A stretch of DNA of 64,000 bases. Origin: Antitrichia curtipendula. Lineage: Eukaryota > Streptophyta > Bryopsida > Hypnales > Leucodontaceae. The translations under genes and the position numbers were made by a program. The notes beneath the pieces were generated by a model. That model saw only the letters and a list, made by a program, of their open reading frames with translations, did no database searches and was not told the origin of the DNA. The stretch lies in the NCBI GenBank assembly GCA_951230915.1, contig OX579636.1, positions 39,931,912-39,995,911 on the forward strand, given 5' to 3'. Below, piece after piece: positions 1 to 12,250 of the stretch; within the stretch, counting starts at the first letter, position 1; each line of letters begins with the position of its first letter.

Positions 1-953
1 TAAAAGTGAATGGAAATTGTAAGATTGAAAGGTAATGTGAATGCTTCATTTGGAGTAAACAATTTTGAAATCGAGGTTGCTCTAGAGCACAGTCGATGAA
101 ACTCACAAATTGTCCCGGTTTAAATTTCCCAGTCGGTTTTCCGATATTCGAGGTCACCAATCGTTTGGAAAAGCGAGGCACGCTGGGATTTCCGGTATGG
201 TGAAATGGTGCAGGATTCAACTCCCTAATATAATCCCATGTGAAGACGTGATGATGCTCATCCTGCTGCTGGTGCACAGGAGCAGCGAGACGGGATGGAT
301 CGTTGGTGTTTTCTTCTTCAAATACTGAGTCAGAAGAATCATTTCCTTCTTCCTCATCTTCGTCTTCGTCAGACTGACGTTCTCCCTTGTCTGGAAAATA
401 TGGAGACGCGTTGGGTCCACGAAAGAGATGAACTTCAAACTCGGATCTTGCGTCCTCCCTCAGGACAAAAATCACATAATCTCCCTTCTTGAGACGATTG
501 TCAGCAACGAAAGCAGGCCATCCACCCACGATCTGAAGTTTTAATGTCTCAGCCACAAAGACTCGCACGCGCCATGACGTTGAGGATCTCCCAGTAGAGG
601 TCTGAACTCGAAGGGTAAGAAATTCTTCCATCTTGTCACCGTTCTCTTCCACAAATTGTATAGGCAGTGTCTACATACAAGAAACCAAAAAAAATGAGCA
701 CCCCCCCATGCAAGGTATTTCAATAGCACCGCAAAATTTCAAACGGAAATTAGAAGTGCAACAGGGATTGTGTACAGGAACATACCAATTTCGCAGTTTG
801 TCTGACTCTGGGATACTGAAGTGCTGTCTTTGGGAGTCTCTTCATAAAGTGGATGCGTCCTGAGCGCTGCATCTGTGCAAGAACATCAGGCATGTTGACG
901 ACGTGCCGTCGACGATTTGGAGTCCTCACATCCGGATCTGTCTCGCGGTTCAT
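1..953 (-). CDS. B3-domain protein, copy A (partial, runs off window)
   Basis: This is a plant B3 DNA-binding protein of the two-domain REM type, presumably a nuclear transcription regulator. Exon 1 is 953-786, starting at the ATG of MNRETDPD, with donor GTATG. Exon 2 is 670-107, with acceptor TGTAG and donor GTGAGT. Exon 3, with the second B3 domain, would lie left of position 1. The first B3 domain straddles exons 1 and 2 (FMKRLPKTALQYP, then TLPIQFVEENGDKM, SWRVRVFV, GDYVIFVL, FEVHLFR). An acidic linker follows (DEDEDEEEGNDSSDS). Exon 2 has no stop or frameshift as far as the window edge. It is very close to copy C at 50.3-51.6 kb; differences include K for E in the RLKKGDY segment. The coding part visible here looks intact; the rest cannot be judged. 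Confidence 0.75.
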
Positions 954-2450
954 TTTTGCAGATGGCAATGCACGTGCAAATCACAGTCTCACAACCAGAG
1001 CTGTGGCAAGCTTGGCTGCACAGCAGAAGACATGAATTTGAAGCTCTTTTAGTGTAATTGCACTTTTGCTGAAGTTAGTCAGAATTAGAAGTGAGAGCTT
1101 TATCACATTATTATTTATGTAAGCCAAGAGAATCCAAATATTACCAAATAGAATACTTTGAGTAGTGAATTTTTTCAATTCTCTAAAGTTCAAGTGACTC
1201 TAAGGAATCAGATAAAAATGTAGCCTAGAAGAAAATTGAAATATGACAGCAAGTAAAAAAAAATCTATATGAGTCACACACAAACCGGAATTTCAGATGC
1301 CACAAAAGGCTTCTCCTATTCAACTCTTGAAGATAGCAAGGCATAGACAACACACGTATGGAAAGTGAAATGTATTAGTTGCGAACAAACTTACCAAAAG
1401 TAAACAAGATGTTGGCACAGTTTAGGTTCTAAAAGTGTCCCCATTTTATAATATTTACTCTTCTAAGAATCTAGCATGCACTTTTGTTACCTTAAACCCA
1501 TTAAAAATCGGAAACTGTTTAGCATCACCTACTATACTAAAGGATCTATGAAGAGATGCATTTATATGAGTAGTTGTATTACATCTAAAGCACACAATAG
1601 GAAAGGTTTTAATAAAATCCTAAAATAACAAACTACAATCATAAGAGCATTGGAATCGGTTCTCACCTACAAAAAGAATTGGCCTACGATTCTCCCCTTG
1701 TTTGTTGGCGCTACTCCATTACGTGAAACGGTCTAACATTGTTTCAAGCATAAGGAGTTGCAGAAACCTACCTTGTAATGTACTCATATACTATTCCAAA
1801 AGAAAACCGCTTGCCAAGTAGACACTCAAATAGCAAAAGGAATAGGGAGGGTTTGAAGCAACAACTGTGTTAAAATCTGTTGAGACAAAGTAGTCAATAA
1901 TGCAATTGAAATAAGAAAACAAGGGTTTTATGCACAAAGAGTTGTAGAATAGTAGAAGGCGCACCTGACTTGTTAGTGCTACTCATTGGCGCTACTCTAA
2001 TGCGTAGAACAACATACGATCTCCTTGTTTTATGCACAAGCAGTTGCAGAAGGCTCTGTCACCTTACTTGTTGGCGCTACTCTAATGTATTAAACATTCT
2101 AACAACCTATAGTTTCCTTGTTTCATGCACAAGGAGAGGTCAGAGCCTCATTTTGTAACACACTCTTACACTATTCCAATAGGAAACCTTAAGCCGGCAC
2201 TAGAACAACAAAAGCGGAGTTAAAGATTCAAAGCGAAGCTAAGAATTTGAAACAAAAGGAGATGAAATCGATCGAAACTGGGGGACAGAAAAGCAATCCA
2301 AATGACAAAGAAACCACATGCACAACATAAATGACCGACTGAAGGTTGCGATGCGAATGGAGTAGAAGCGGATTGAGACAAGAAGATTAGGACAGAAAGT
2401 GACCGGACATGAAGATCGAGGGGTCACGTGAAGACATTCACTAACCTACT
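954..2450. other. Conserved block upstream of B3 copy A
   Basis: No convincing gene. The block is shared, diverged, with 10,530-12,240, 43,640-44,920 and 51,680-53,050, so it belongs to the duplicated unit. From about 1,690 to 2,170 it holds degenerate repeats built around tgttggcgctactcyaatgc, followed about 50-70 bp later by ttccttgtttcatgcacaag. It probably contains the B3 promoter and 5' leader. Confidence 0.5.
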
Positions 2451-5262
2451 AATCTTCCGCATAGTATCTATCCAAAAAGTTCCTTTGAAGAAGCTATCTC
2501 ATTTTCTTGTACCAATTAATTGAAATGACCAATTTGACCCATTGAGTCTTCAAGAATTATTTTCCTTGACTAAAATTTGTAAACAATAAAATTTAGTATA
2601 GTAGTAAACACTATTTCATTTTAATTAACTTAACATTTTAAATTAATATATAATGAAACAAATAATTATTATGGTGATTATTAAAATTTCATTATTCAAA
2701 TTGAACCGCTTAAAATTTTTAAAGTACAATCTTGAACTTTCTCAATTTATTAATTTATTAATTGTTGTTCTATAAATTGGATTTATTCATTGATTTTATA
2801 AGATTAAATTTTTAAATTTTTAAATTTGAAGATTTGAATTCTTCAAAATTATAATTTATTAGTTAACCAAAATTGTTAACAATGAGAGCAATAGATTCTT
2901 AATATAACAACAATATTAACCCTTCTATATATGCAAAGCATACACTTTAATTTGTACTTTTGTGGTGTTATCACATTTGCAATAATTCTTGGTATTAATA
3001 ATATCTTAGTCTAATGTAAAGTTAAATATTTTGCTAAAAGATAATATTCCATTTTAATCCCTAATAGACTAATTAGAGAGCCCAAGTTGAGTATTTTGAA
3101 AACTTAGGGAGGTTTTTTTGACATCTTTATTTGGAATCTTTGCACATATTTTCTTAGAATGAATGCCAATCATCCTAATTTAAATAAATTCCTTTTTTCA
3201 CATCATTTTAATAAATATTACAAAAATTATATAATTTTTGTAATTTCACATCAAAGCTAGCAACTAAATTATATGCTAATAAATATTTATTTATTTATTA
3301 AAGTATTCAAAATAGTATCAACTCAAAAACACTAGAACCTTTCAATGTTGAATAATGAAATGAATGTACGTGGAGTTTTGCTTTGTGGACAATTACTTTA
3401 GAAATATCCCTTAAATTTAATTTTAAAAATACAAAAATACAGTATATATGTTGCTTATAAGAGCATTTGCACCACTAAGATTTTTAATTCTGAGTTTCTT
3501 CTCAAAGTTATTAGTGATTAAATTTTTTTCTATCATCAACTATCAAATTCTACTTTCTAATCATTTAAAACATGAAAATCAAAGTTATGGATTAACTTTT
3601 TCATGCATTTATAAATATTTTTCAAGATATTGGCAGTCTTTTCAAAACAAAACACTATACTTTTACAGTAAATGTAACATTGAAGTTCTAGAATTTATAG
3701 ATATGAGAGATTATTACAAAAATTAGCTTAGAAAATTTTAACCACTAGCCTAAATAAGAAATGTGGCCTTTATAAAATATTATCAAAAGTATATTGCATG
3801 GTAGTGTATTTGCTATAAGTGATGTATTGAGTGACTATCCACTCAAATACATCATTAAGGTACTTTTAATAATAAAACAATGCAACAATTTTCAATAATG
3901 AAATTATGCATTTGCAATTTGTGGTTTACATTCAGATGTATCAGAACTTTAATTTTGATAGACAAATATTTTGAACACTATATATTTCAAGCTAGATAAT
4001 GTAACATCTATCATTTATGATTATAATTTTGCAGATCATATGAAATATTATCATATAAAAAATTTATAATTCTTTTTAAACAAACTAAATTATAACATCA
4101 TATGTAATTAGATGCCAAAGATTTGTGTATGACAAGTGTTTAAGATTTTAGTTTTTGCATCAAAATACCAAATATTTAAGGAATACATTTGTGAACATGT
4201 AAATTTTTGTGAACATTTCTATAAGATCTTATAGTTAATTACATTTTTTTTCTTTTACACTTGAAAATAAAACCCACCAAATTTTCATAATTTTTTACTA
4301 TTATCTTGGTCTACAACCCAAATGAAGTTAATAGATAAACGTGTGGAAAAAATTGAGTATATGCACATTTGAATGTCAATTTGATATTTAATAATTTTGT
4401 TGAAAATAGATAGACCAATTTTTCTTACAATACAATAGCTATTTAGGGGCTCAAAAGTGGTCCAAAAAACACACTCAATGTGAAGTAAATATCCTAATTT
4501 TGTGAAAGGTTATTAAAAATGATAATAAATTGAAAGATATGGTATAATATGTATATTCCAAAAATATTCCTAATTATTCTTTGTATTAAAATTTTAAGGA
4601 TTATTTTGGAATTACTTTGCTATATAAGTAACTCATAATTTATGTTTTTTGAATAAAATGTACACTTTAGTTTCTCTCACCTAATTTACAAGATCTTTCA
4701 ATTGTACTTTATTTTTCCTTCGAAAAAAGGCCGACTTACGGAGAATAAAGTAGAGATGTATTTGAAAGTCCATCTAAATATATGGATAAGAAGCGTTGTT
4801 GTTTGGCATTTAAGAAAATATGAAAAAATTTGGTGCCTAACAAAATGGTCAAATTGGTCAAATTATACACTATTGTATATCTTTGTATAAGTATATTTAT
4901 TAGTCTATTTTCATCATATTGGTCAAATAAAAAGATTGTATATTAAAATTCCAATATTATTTTGGAAGAATGAGAATTTATGAGGACAAAATATTTCTTA
5001 GAAGCACTAAGCTCACAATCTAGAATTTAGACATTAGAGCATATAATTAATTAGGAGTTTATAAGATAATTGAGGAGATAATAAGGAGAGTCCCTACTGC
5101 ACAAATATATCCTTCTATATTCTCCAAGACTACAAACACCACATTTGTATTCATTAGTTGATATTCCGCTAGTCGTAAAGGCTGAATACTTTTTTGAGTT
5201 CGCGGATTGTAGGAACTCGGCCACAACAGTAGGCTGATGTGGCAAAGCGATTGCCTCATCAG

Positions 5263-5314
<52 letters not shown>

Positions 5315-6679
5315 GTATATATTTTATTTTATTTTTTAAAATTAAATTAATTTTTTTTTTAATTTAAAAATTTGTGACTAGCACTAGTTGGTTCATAGCA
5401 TTAGAAACGGGCCTAAAGGGGCCCTCCAATGCCCCTGATAAACATCTAATAAACCAATCAAGAATTGCAATGGAACAATAATATTGTAATGATCCAATTT
5501 CAAAAATTGGAATGTAACCACATCATCAACCTTGATGAGTTTGATGCAATCAAAATACAACTTTGTAACAATTTCAAAGTTTCATTGACTTTGGAAAACT
5601 TATAATTCAGGGTTGGGGATGAGTAAAACAACTTCATTGAGTTTTAAGACCTTTATGCATGATGTGGCTTTTTGTGCCTTTGATATACATAAAGTGGATT
5701 TACAAAGTTGGGCAAAGAAAGAATCTAGTGCCCTTTAATCAATACTCCCTTTAACATTAACCCAAATGAATCAAGACATTGAGGCTAGAAATTGGTTGAT
5801 GGATGACTTTTAAAATTAATGTACAAATGAAACATGCACCTATTTGTCTAAAAATTCAATCATTTTTGGCAAAATCTCTTGATGATAGATATTACACTCC
5901 TTTCAAGGTTAGCCTTCAAATGTATGTAGGGATCAAAAAACATCCTTCGGATGATTGAAAACTGAGGTACTGGATGGATGAAGAAAAAAAATCATCCATT
6001 TCTTCTTTATTCAAGGAAGAAGAAATCCTATTGACAAGGACTCCTCATAAAAATGTTCTAGAAGAATTTCATTTGAATCAAAGTGTTGAATTGGTGATGA
6101 AAATGGGGGCCAAAACGATAGAGGACCTTAGGTGTAGTTTTAGAAGCTATGTACTATCCACTAAAAAGATGCATCCCCTCCAATTGACAATTAACACACC
6201 ACCACCCTCACTGTTAAAAAATGAAAGCCGTTGATCTTCAAAAAATAACTTCCCCTCCTTCCCTTTGATATTGTTGATCTTGAAAAATAAGAAATACAGA
6301 TATGGACAGTGTGGGATATGATATGGCACATATATAGAATACGGACAATACAAACAATACATATACCACATATAAAATACCTATGAAACTGAAATGGCAT
6401 TAACCCATATTGTTTGTTCAAATTGCTATTGGAAAATACAAGTAAGGGGGTACTAAAATAAAAGAACATTCTCTGTATCTGATTAAAGTAATTAATCAGA
6501 ATGAGTGAGTGACTATCATTTTGAGTATTAATTCAAAATGCACCTGTCCCTTACTATGCGTTCAAAAGACAATTTTTTGACTAGGACAAACTTTTTTTTT
6601 GAATGTGAAAATTATTTTCTAAAAGTTTGTTATTGAGTGAAATGTGTAGTATTGACAACTAGATTGGCATTTTTGCTAC
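2451..6679. other. AT-rich unit spacer
   Basis: No supportable gene; all reading frames are short and riddled with stops. The stretch is collinear with 53,050-56,970 in unit 4 and, more diverged, with 12,250-16,770 in unit 2. It therefore dates from before the unit duplications. A short inverted repeat (gtgatgtattgag / ctcaaatacatcat) near 3,820-3,855 has counterparts near 13,640 and 54,607. Confidence 0.5.
5264..5312. repeat. (TA)n microsatellite
   Basis: About 24 uninterrupted TA dinucleotides. The collinear spacer of unit 4 has no TA tract at the matching place near 55,980, but carries a separate one at 54,293-54,350. Confidence 0.95.
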
Positions 6680-6683
6680 TTAA

Positions 6684-8124
6684 CCCCTAAAGGACCAAAC
6701 TACGTTTTTTGGCAACATAGCGATTTTGGGCAGCTCACTACAGATGGAGTTTTTCTTTTATTTCTTTGAAATTTTCACACAACATAAGGTAAACCAGCCT
6801 ATGACAGGCAGAATGACTGATGTGGTATGTTGCCATTAGCAAAATAAAATCAGATTTTTTTCTAGCAGAGACAACTTTGAAAAATGAAAAAAGCAGTTAA
6901 AATTTTAGTTTTTGGACAAAGTAAGAATTTGTTATGAATTTTTTAAGTATTTTTCCAAAACATTTTGTAGACTATGTGAAATCAATAATATATGTCTTCA
7001 TGATGGTCATCTTAGCACCTAATGCAGTCTTCAGATTTCCTAATACAACCACAAGAATTTTTAATGTGGCCATCACACAAAGGAATTAAAAAACAACTCT
7101 TTATGATGAGTTGACACTCACAATGTGTAAGTGTCCTATGATAGTCATTACTAATTCCATCACAATCACCTAATGCACTAATGTGGGCCACTAACCAACC
7201 TAATCTGAAATGGACTGTAGTGAGGGGGTTATGTAGATGTCTGCAATAGACAGTTGGCCTGTCATAGGCTGGTTTACCTTATGCCCGAGGAGAAGCTTTA
7301 AGGCCCAACAATTTTTGTAACTTTTGACTACATGGTTAAAAAGTTATTGCATGATATGTGATTTTCTTTGAACTTTGGGCAGCCCGGGCAGCTCAAAAAA
7401 ATTCTTTAAAAATGGCTTTTAAAAAAAATAAAAATTTGAAATTGGTTTATTAGATTTTTATCTAAGTGGGAAGCTTTGGATCATCCCATTTTGATCGATG
7501 AGTCAAAAGTTATGAGGAGTTTTAGTTTGGGGTAGTTTGCCACTAGTTATAGAATCTATACATTACAAAAAAAAGTTGGAAATCTTTTATTTAATTCAGT
7601 TTTTAATATTTTTGGAAAACAACAACAACATTAGTTGTAGATTGTTTATTAAAACATTTTCATTATTGGAATTGGAATTTTTCAATTCCATAAATAAATT
7701 GTTCACAATTTAGTATTTTGGCTCATTTTCTACTTCTTTCTACTTACTATTTTTTTTGTACATGTTGTACAATTCTAAATGATTTGAAAATTTTCAAGCA
7801 TCTAGCCAACTTGAATTGAATGATGAATCCAAAGAGTTACAATCATTTGGACATTGTTTCATACAAATATTGCCTTCTGAAGTGCAGCTGCCCGGATTTT
7901 TGCTGTGCTAAAAAAAGGATTTTTGTAACTTCAAACACTATGATCTTGCAATCTACTTGGCGGAAATTTCTAGAATTTTTTCCACGTCTTTTCAAATCAG
8001 TTTACTAAAAGATCCTACAGTTAAATTTTTCTTAAATTGTTTTTTTTCTAAAATTTGGTGGTTGTCTTAAAAATGACAGTTTTAGAGTGGTTTTGGTGAA
8101 AACATAGTCAAAAACCTGTAGAGG
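6684..8124. mobile_element. Non-autonomous DNA transposon with TTAA target duplication
   Basis: The element is bounded by TTAA at 6,680-6,683 and 8,125-8,128. Unit 4 shows the empty site (gctacTTAAatcaagg at 56,965-56,980), so the 1,441 bp between are an insertion. The ends are imperfect inverted repeats: CCCCTAAAGGACCAAACTAC on the left, and CCTCTACAGGTTTTTGACTA as the reverse complement of the right end. TTAA duplication is typical of piggyBac-like and Kolobok-like transposons; there is no transposase, so the superfamily is inferred only. A relative lies at 15,458-16,167. A smaller element is nested inside it at 6,787-7,279. Confidence 0.75.
6787..7279. mobile_element. Nested MITE with TA target duplication and 23-bp TIRs
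   Basis: Terminal inverted repeats AGGTAAACCAGCCTATGACA (extending by GGC) occur at the left end and, inverted, at the right end. They are flanked by TA at 6,785-6,786 and 7,280-7,281. The related TTAA element at 15,458 has the uninterrupted sequence acacaatatggg at the matching place, so these ~493 bp were inserted later. A TA duplication suggests a Tc1/mariner (Stowaway-like) origin; no coding sequence is visible. Confidence 0.75.
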
Positions 8125-8128
8125 TTAA

Positions 8129-9300
8129 ATCAAGGAAGAAGTGCCAAGCCATAGAATTGAAAACACGGCCAAATTTTCAGATTTTTTACATGATTTTCTT
8201 TGTTGAAGTTGGTAGAGCTGTTATAAAGCATGGTCATTGCTATGACATTTGTGTATGCACATGAACAAAAAATTTATAGTCAAGTTAAACATCTATCCAA
8301 AAATTGTCTACTAGGGTACATTAGAGTCAATTGGATGTACAATAACAATTCTGCTACTACTTTTCCAAATTCATGTCCTCTCTTACTACCAACTTGCTTG
8401 TCTTCCATTTCCAACTCCAACTTTCACAAACAAATTGCAAAAGTTTTTAACGTCCACGACCACGGGGCAGATGTCATCACTTTGCTCACAATTATAGGCT
8501 TGTCTATGTGATCATAGAATAGAAAGCGATTCTAAATTATGGTAGAGGCACCCATTTTCAATCAAGACCCCATAGCCAACCTATAGGGTGCAACAATTTC
8601 CAACCAAGGGTAAAACAAATTTCGATTCAAAGCTTGGAATGTGTCTTTAATTCTTTTCAAGGTTGAGACTAACAAGGTCATGATGCACATCCCAAAGTGG
8701 TGTCATGAGCAGGAAAGTAGTTCCTGAATGACTGGAATTGGAAAACTCTATACATTGAATCCCACACAAGGTATAGGTTCAAACCAACGATTGGCTTCCA
8801 AAATTCATAGTAATTTCAATTCAAGGCATAAAGTTACCAAAAATTTGCAATCCTCATGAAATCTCTCTTTCTACACCCAAAAAATTTACATTGCCTTATA
8901 AGGCTCTAGAACAAGGAAGGAATTGCTTAAGTGATTGGTTATTGGTGGTTCTACCATAGCCAAGTCTTTTCTATCTATAGTACTAGAGTAAGGAAGTGAT
9001 ATTAAAAAAGTAGATATTAGAGTAGGCCAAGTTTTGAGATTCTTGACATGATTTTTTCTATTGAAGTTGGAAGGGTTAATCTATAGCATTGTCACTGCAA
9101 TGACCTTTGTGTGTGCATATGAGCGAAACTTGAATCAATCATTGCAAGCACCTATCTAGAAGTTGTCTCAATAGGGTACTTTGCAACCAATATCAAATCT
9201 ATCACCATTTTGCCAAATTCATTTCCTCTCTTACTACCAACCCTCTCACGTTCTATTTAAACAAAAAAAATTGCAATTAATTTCAACATCTACGGCCATA
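8129..9300. other. AT-rich spacer 5' of ZnF-UBP copy 1
   Basis: No gene seen. Collinear with 56,975-58,230 in unit 4, including the segment with tcatgtcctctcttactacc near 8,375. It probably includes ancestral promoter sequence of the ZnF-UBP gene. Confidence 0.45.
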
Positions 9301-9403
9301 GACAGATGTCATTACTTTGTCTATGGTTACAGTACTGTCCGTCAAAATCAAGAGTAGAAAGTGAGTCCAAATTAGCAAGTTCTTTCTCTACAAAGTCCTA
9401 CAC

Positions 9404-9575
9404 TAAGGAAGTGATATTAGAGAAGGAGATATTAGAATATTGTATTGAGGAAGTGATATTACAGTGGGAGATATTAGAGGACTGCTCTGAGGAAGTGATT
9501 TTACAGAAGGAGATATTATGGCACTGCACTGACGAAGTGACATTAAAGAATGTCATATTAGAGAAGGGGATGTTG
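9404..9575 (+). repeat. Minisatellite 5' of ZnF-UBP copy 1
   Basis: Tandem degenerate units of about 27-36 bp built on gaggaagtgatattagagaa. They stay open on the plus strand as Glu-rich heptad-like peptides (EEVILEKEILEYC, EEVILQWEILEDCS) and run in frame into the ATG of ZnF-UBP exon 1. The same array lies in front of the other three ZnF-UBP copies with different unit numbers. It may be 5' leader, promoter, or an in-frame N-terminal extension. Confidence 0.7.
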
Positions 9576-9653
9576 AAGAGGATTTTCCCACACTTCAGGC
9601 AATTCAGAGCCAGCAAATTTCCCGTGTCGTTGCGCAGATTGCTGCTGCAGCTC

Positions 9654-10219
9654 ATGGCGACTGTTTCAGACACCCTGTTGAGCTCCGCACCTTCTTACTC
9701 CCTGGCCTTTCCATTCTCCATGCGTGCCTCGAATCACATCAACTTGAAATTTCGAGCTCATTTCATAATTAGGCTTTCTTGTCACCGACCTGGTTTCGTT
9801 TCCTGTCATGGAGTCGAGCATGCGACTGAAATCTGCACATTGGGGTCAAATCGATTCGCTGTCTATGTGAAGATGATTTCCTTATCGTTTTTCGTTTTCG
9901 TTTTTTCCTTGTGACGGAGCTGGGATTGTACTGTACTGTCAGGGTGGGGAACTGGGATAACACAAAACTTACCACGAGTTGATACGCATTGTGTAAAACG
10001 TAAGCTTTCTTTTGCTTGTGACCACAGCTGATTCTTTAGAGGTGAAATCCAATTGGTCTTCTTCGTCCTTCGTTCTTTATAGCTGCACATCTAGATGCTC
10101 AGGTTATCCTGCAACTACGACCTATTTTCGAATCTCCTCATCTTATGAAATTTGGAGAGCCTGCACCCTCGCGGACTGAGTTGGAAAATGGCGACCCCAT
10201 AGTTTTAGAACTTTCATAA
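9654..10219 (+). pseudogene. ZnF-UBP gene copy 1, broken
   Basis: A diverged, damaged copy of the gene at 58,590-60,314. Exon 1 (ATGGCGACTGTTTCAGACAC, at 9,654-9,677) has lost its donor (gt changed to tt). Exon 2 near 9,943-10,000 has an internal deletion that removes the first Zn-ligand region (GWVEAYTEC). The exon coding for CKDPNENWLCLSCQEVYCGR and the start of exon 4 are deleted. The rest of exon 4 survives at about 10,095-10,219 (DAQVILQLRPIFES, MKFGEPAP), ending in TAA. No functional ubiquitin-binding finger could be made. Confidence 0.7.
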
Positions 10220-12250
10220 TGAAATATTGCTTTCTTTAGTAGTATGTTTTTTATCGGTGAGTGATTTATGATTGAGTAAATGGTATTGACGAAGTTCAGT
10301 GAGTGAGAATGCTCTCCCTCTGCTGTTTGCCTGCTGCGAGTTCCAGGCACAACTTCCTGTTTCTGCTGTTTTAGACAAGAACTGACGCAATCAACAGTCA
10401 AAACATAAATAATTACAATAGGGGTGAAATTGATAATCTTGAGCATGGGCTCAGTCTAAAAAAGGGATGCCAACACATTCTCCGAGTTCATATGGGGATA
10501 GAAAAAATGTTTGTTGGAACGGCTACACAGCAATAGTCAGTGATTTGAAGCTCTTTTAGTATAACTGCACTTTAATTTGCTGAAGTTAGTCGAGGATTGG
10601 AAGTTAGATCTTTACTACATTATCTATGTAAGCCAAAAATGACTAAATAAAGCACTTTAAATAGTAAGTGAACTTTGTCAATTTTCTAGAGTTCAAGCGA
10701 CTCTGAGGAAATCAGATACAAATGTAGCCTAGAAGAAAGTTGAACTATGATAGGTCAAATAAAAAAGAATTTATGTGAGTCATACACGAACTGGAATTTA
10801 TTTACTTCTTTATTTATTTTGAAACATATGGTCTTCAAGGGCCATAGGTAAATTGACACAAAACTACAACCAAGGCAGCTTGATGTGCCAAAGGAGAATT
10901 TTGGATGCAACAAAAGCCTTCTTCTACTCACCTTTAGATGTAAGGCATAGACATGGACAACTCTAGCAAAGTGCTATGACTAACAAAGCATGGACAATAC
11001 ATGTATGGAAAGTGGAAATCAATGTACTAACCATGAATCGACTTACCAAAAGTGAAAAGCATATGAGCATAATCAAATTAGGTTCAGTGTCCTTCTGTAA
11101 TATTTACTATTAGTGCATTCTACATGCACCTTTGTTTTTGAAAACCCTTTCAAAGTCGGAACCTTCTATCACAATAAATGAACCACAAACAAGTGCATCT
11201 ATATGACTAATTCTATCACATCTACAATACACAACTACAAAGCAAATCTTAAAATACCAAACTACCATTACAAGAGTATAAGAGTCGCTTCTCACCTAGT
11301 ATAGGGAAATTGGCCTATGATTATGTCTTTGCTTGTTGGCCTACTCCACTATGTGCAACGGTCTAACCCTATGTTTTCCTTGTTTCATGCCCAAGGAATT
11401 GAAGAAGCCTCACTTTGTAGTGTATTCCTACACTATTCCAATAAAAAAAACACGAGCAAACATTTAGAGAGCAAAAGCAGAGCAAAGGGAGTTGTACAAG
11501 CCTTACATTGTAACCAAGCACATTCATCCAACAGAGAGTCCCAAGCGGGCACCAAGACAACAAAAGCAAGGGGACGGATTTGAAACAATTGGAGTGGAAA
11601 CCAATTGAAAGAAAGGGACACTAATGCAACACAAGTAGACAAGGAAAGGATTGAGATAAGAAAACAAGGGTTTTATGCACAAGGAGTTGTAAGAGTCTTA
11701 CCTTGTTTGTTGGCGCTACTCTAATGCATGAAACAATCTAACAACCTCCCTCTGGTTTCCTTGCTTCATGCATAAGAAGTTGTAGAAGCTTCACATTGCT
11801 TGATGGAGCTATTCTACTCCGTGGAACAGTCCGTGCAACAGCCCACAAGCACTTGATTTCCTCTTTTCATGCACTAGAAACCTCACTTTGTAATGTAAGT
11901 TCTACACTCTTCCAATAGGAAATCCCAAGCCAGCAGTAGAACACTAGAAACAAAGCCAAAGACTGAAACCAAAGCAAAGAATCAAACCAAAATGAAGGAT
12001 TTGAAGTGAGCAAAGGTGAAATCCGTTGAGACTAGAGGACGCAACGCAAATGGTAGAGAGACAATAACTCCACATGAACAAAGAAGAAGAGAGAAGAAGT
12101 AAAGAAACAGGATGCAATGCAATTGAAGAAGATGCGGGTTGAGAGTCTCAACTTGAGACAAGGAGACAAGGACAAAGAGCAAATGGACGTGAAAAGGATT
12201 GACACACAAGGTTCACGTGAAGACATTCATTAACCTATTAATCCTTGAGT
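10220..12250. other. Conserved unit block with deleted B3 gene
   Basis: Collinear with 42,100-44,930, but the whole B3 gene is missing. At about 10,522 the sequence jumps from tttgttggaacgg (matching 42,237-42,249) directly to ctacacagcaatagtcagtg (matching about 43,624-43,643). From 10,540 on it matches the upstream block, with the tgttggc-ctactc repeats at 11,330-11,930. No intact gene is seen; the short open frames here do not match any family I recognise. Confidence 0.6.

Noticed and set aside
9398..9673. Minus-strand Ser/Asn/Ile-rich frames over the minisatellites (also at 40.2-40.9 and 58.3-58.5 kb)
   Set aside because: They are the antisense shadow of repeats whose units are multiples of three; no conserved start or domain.
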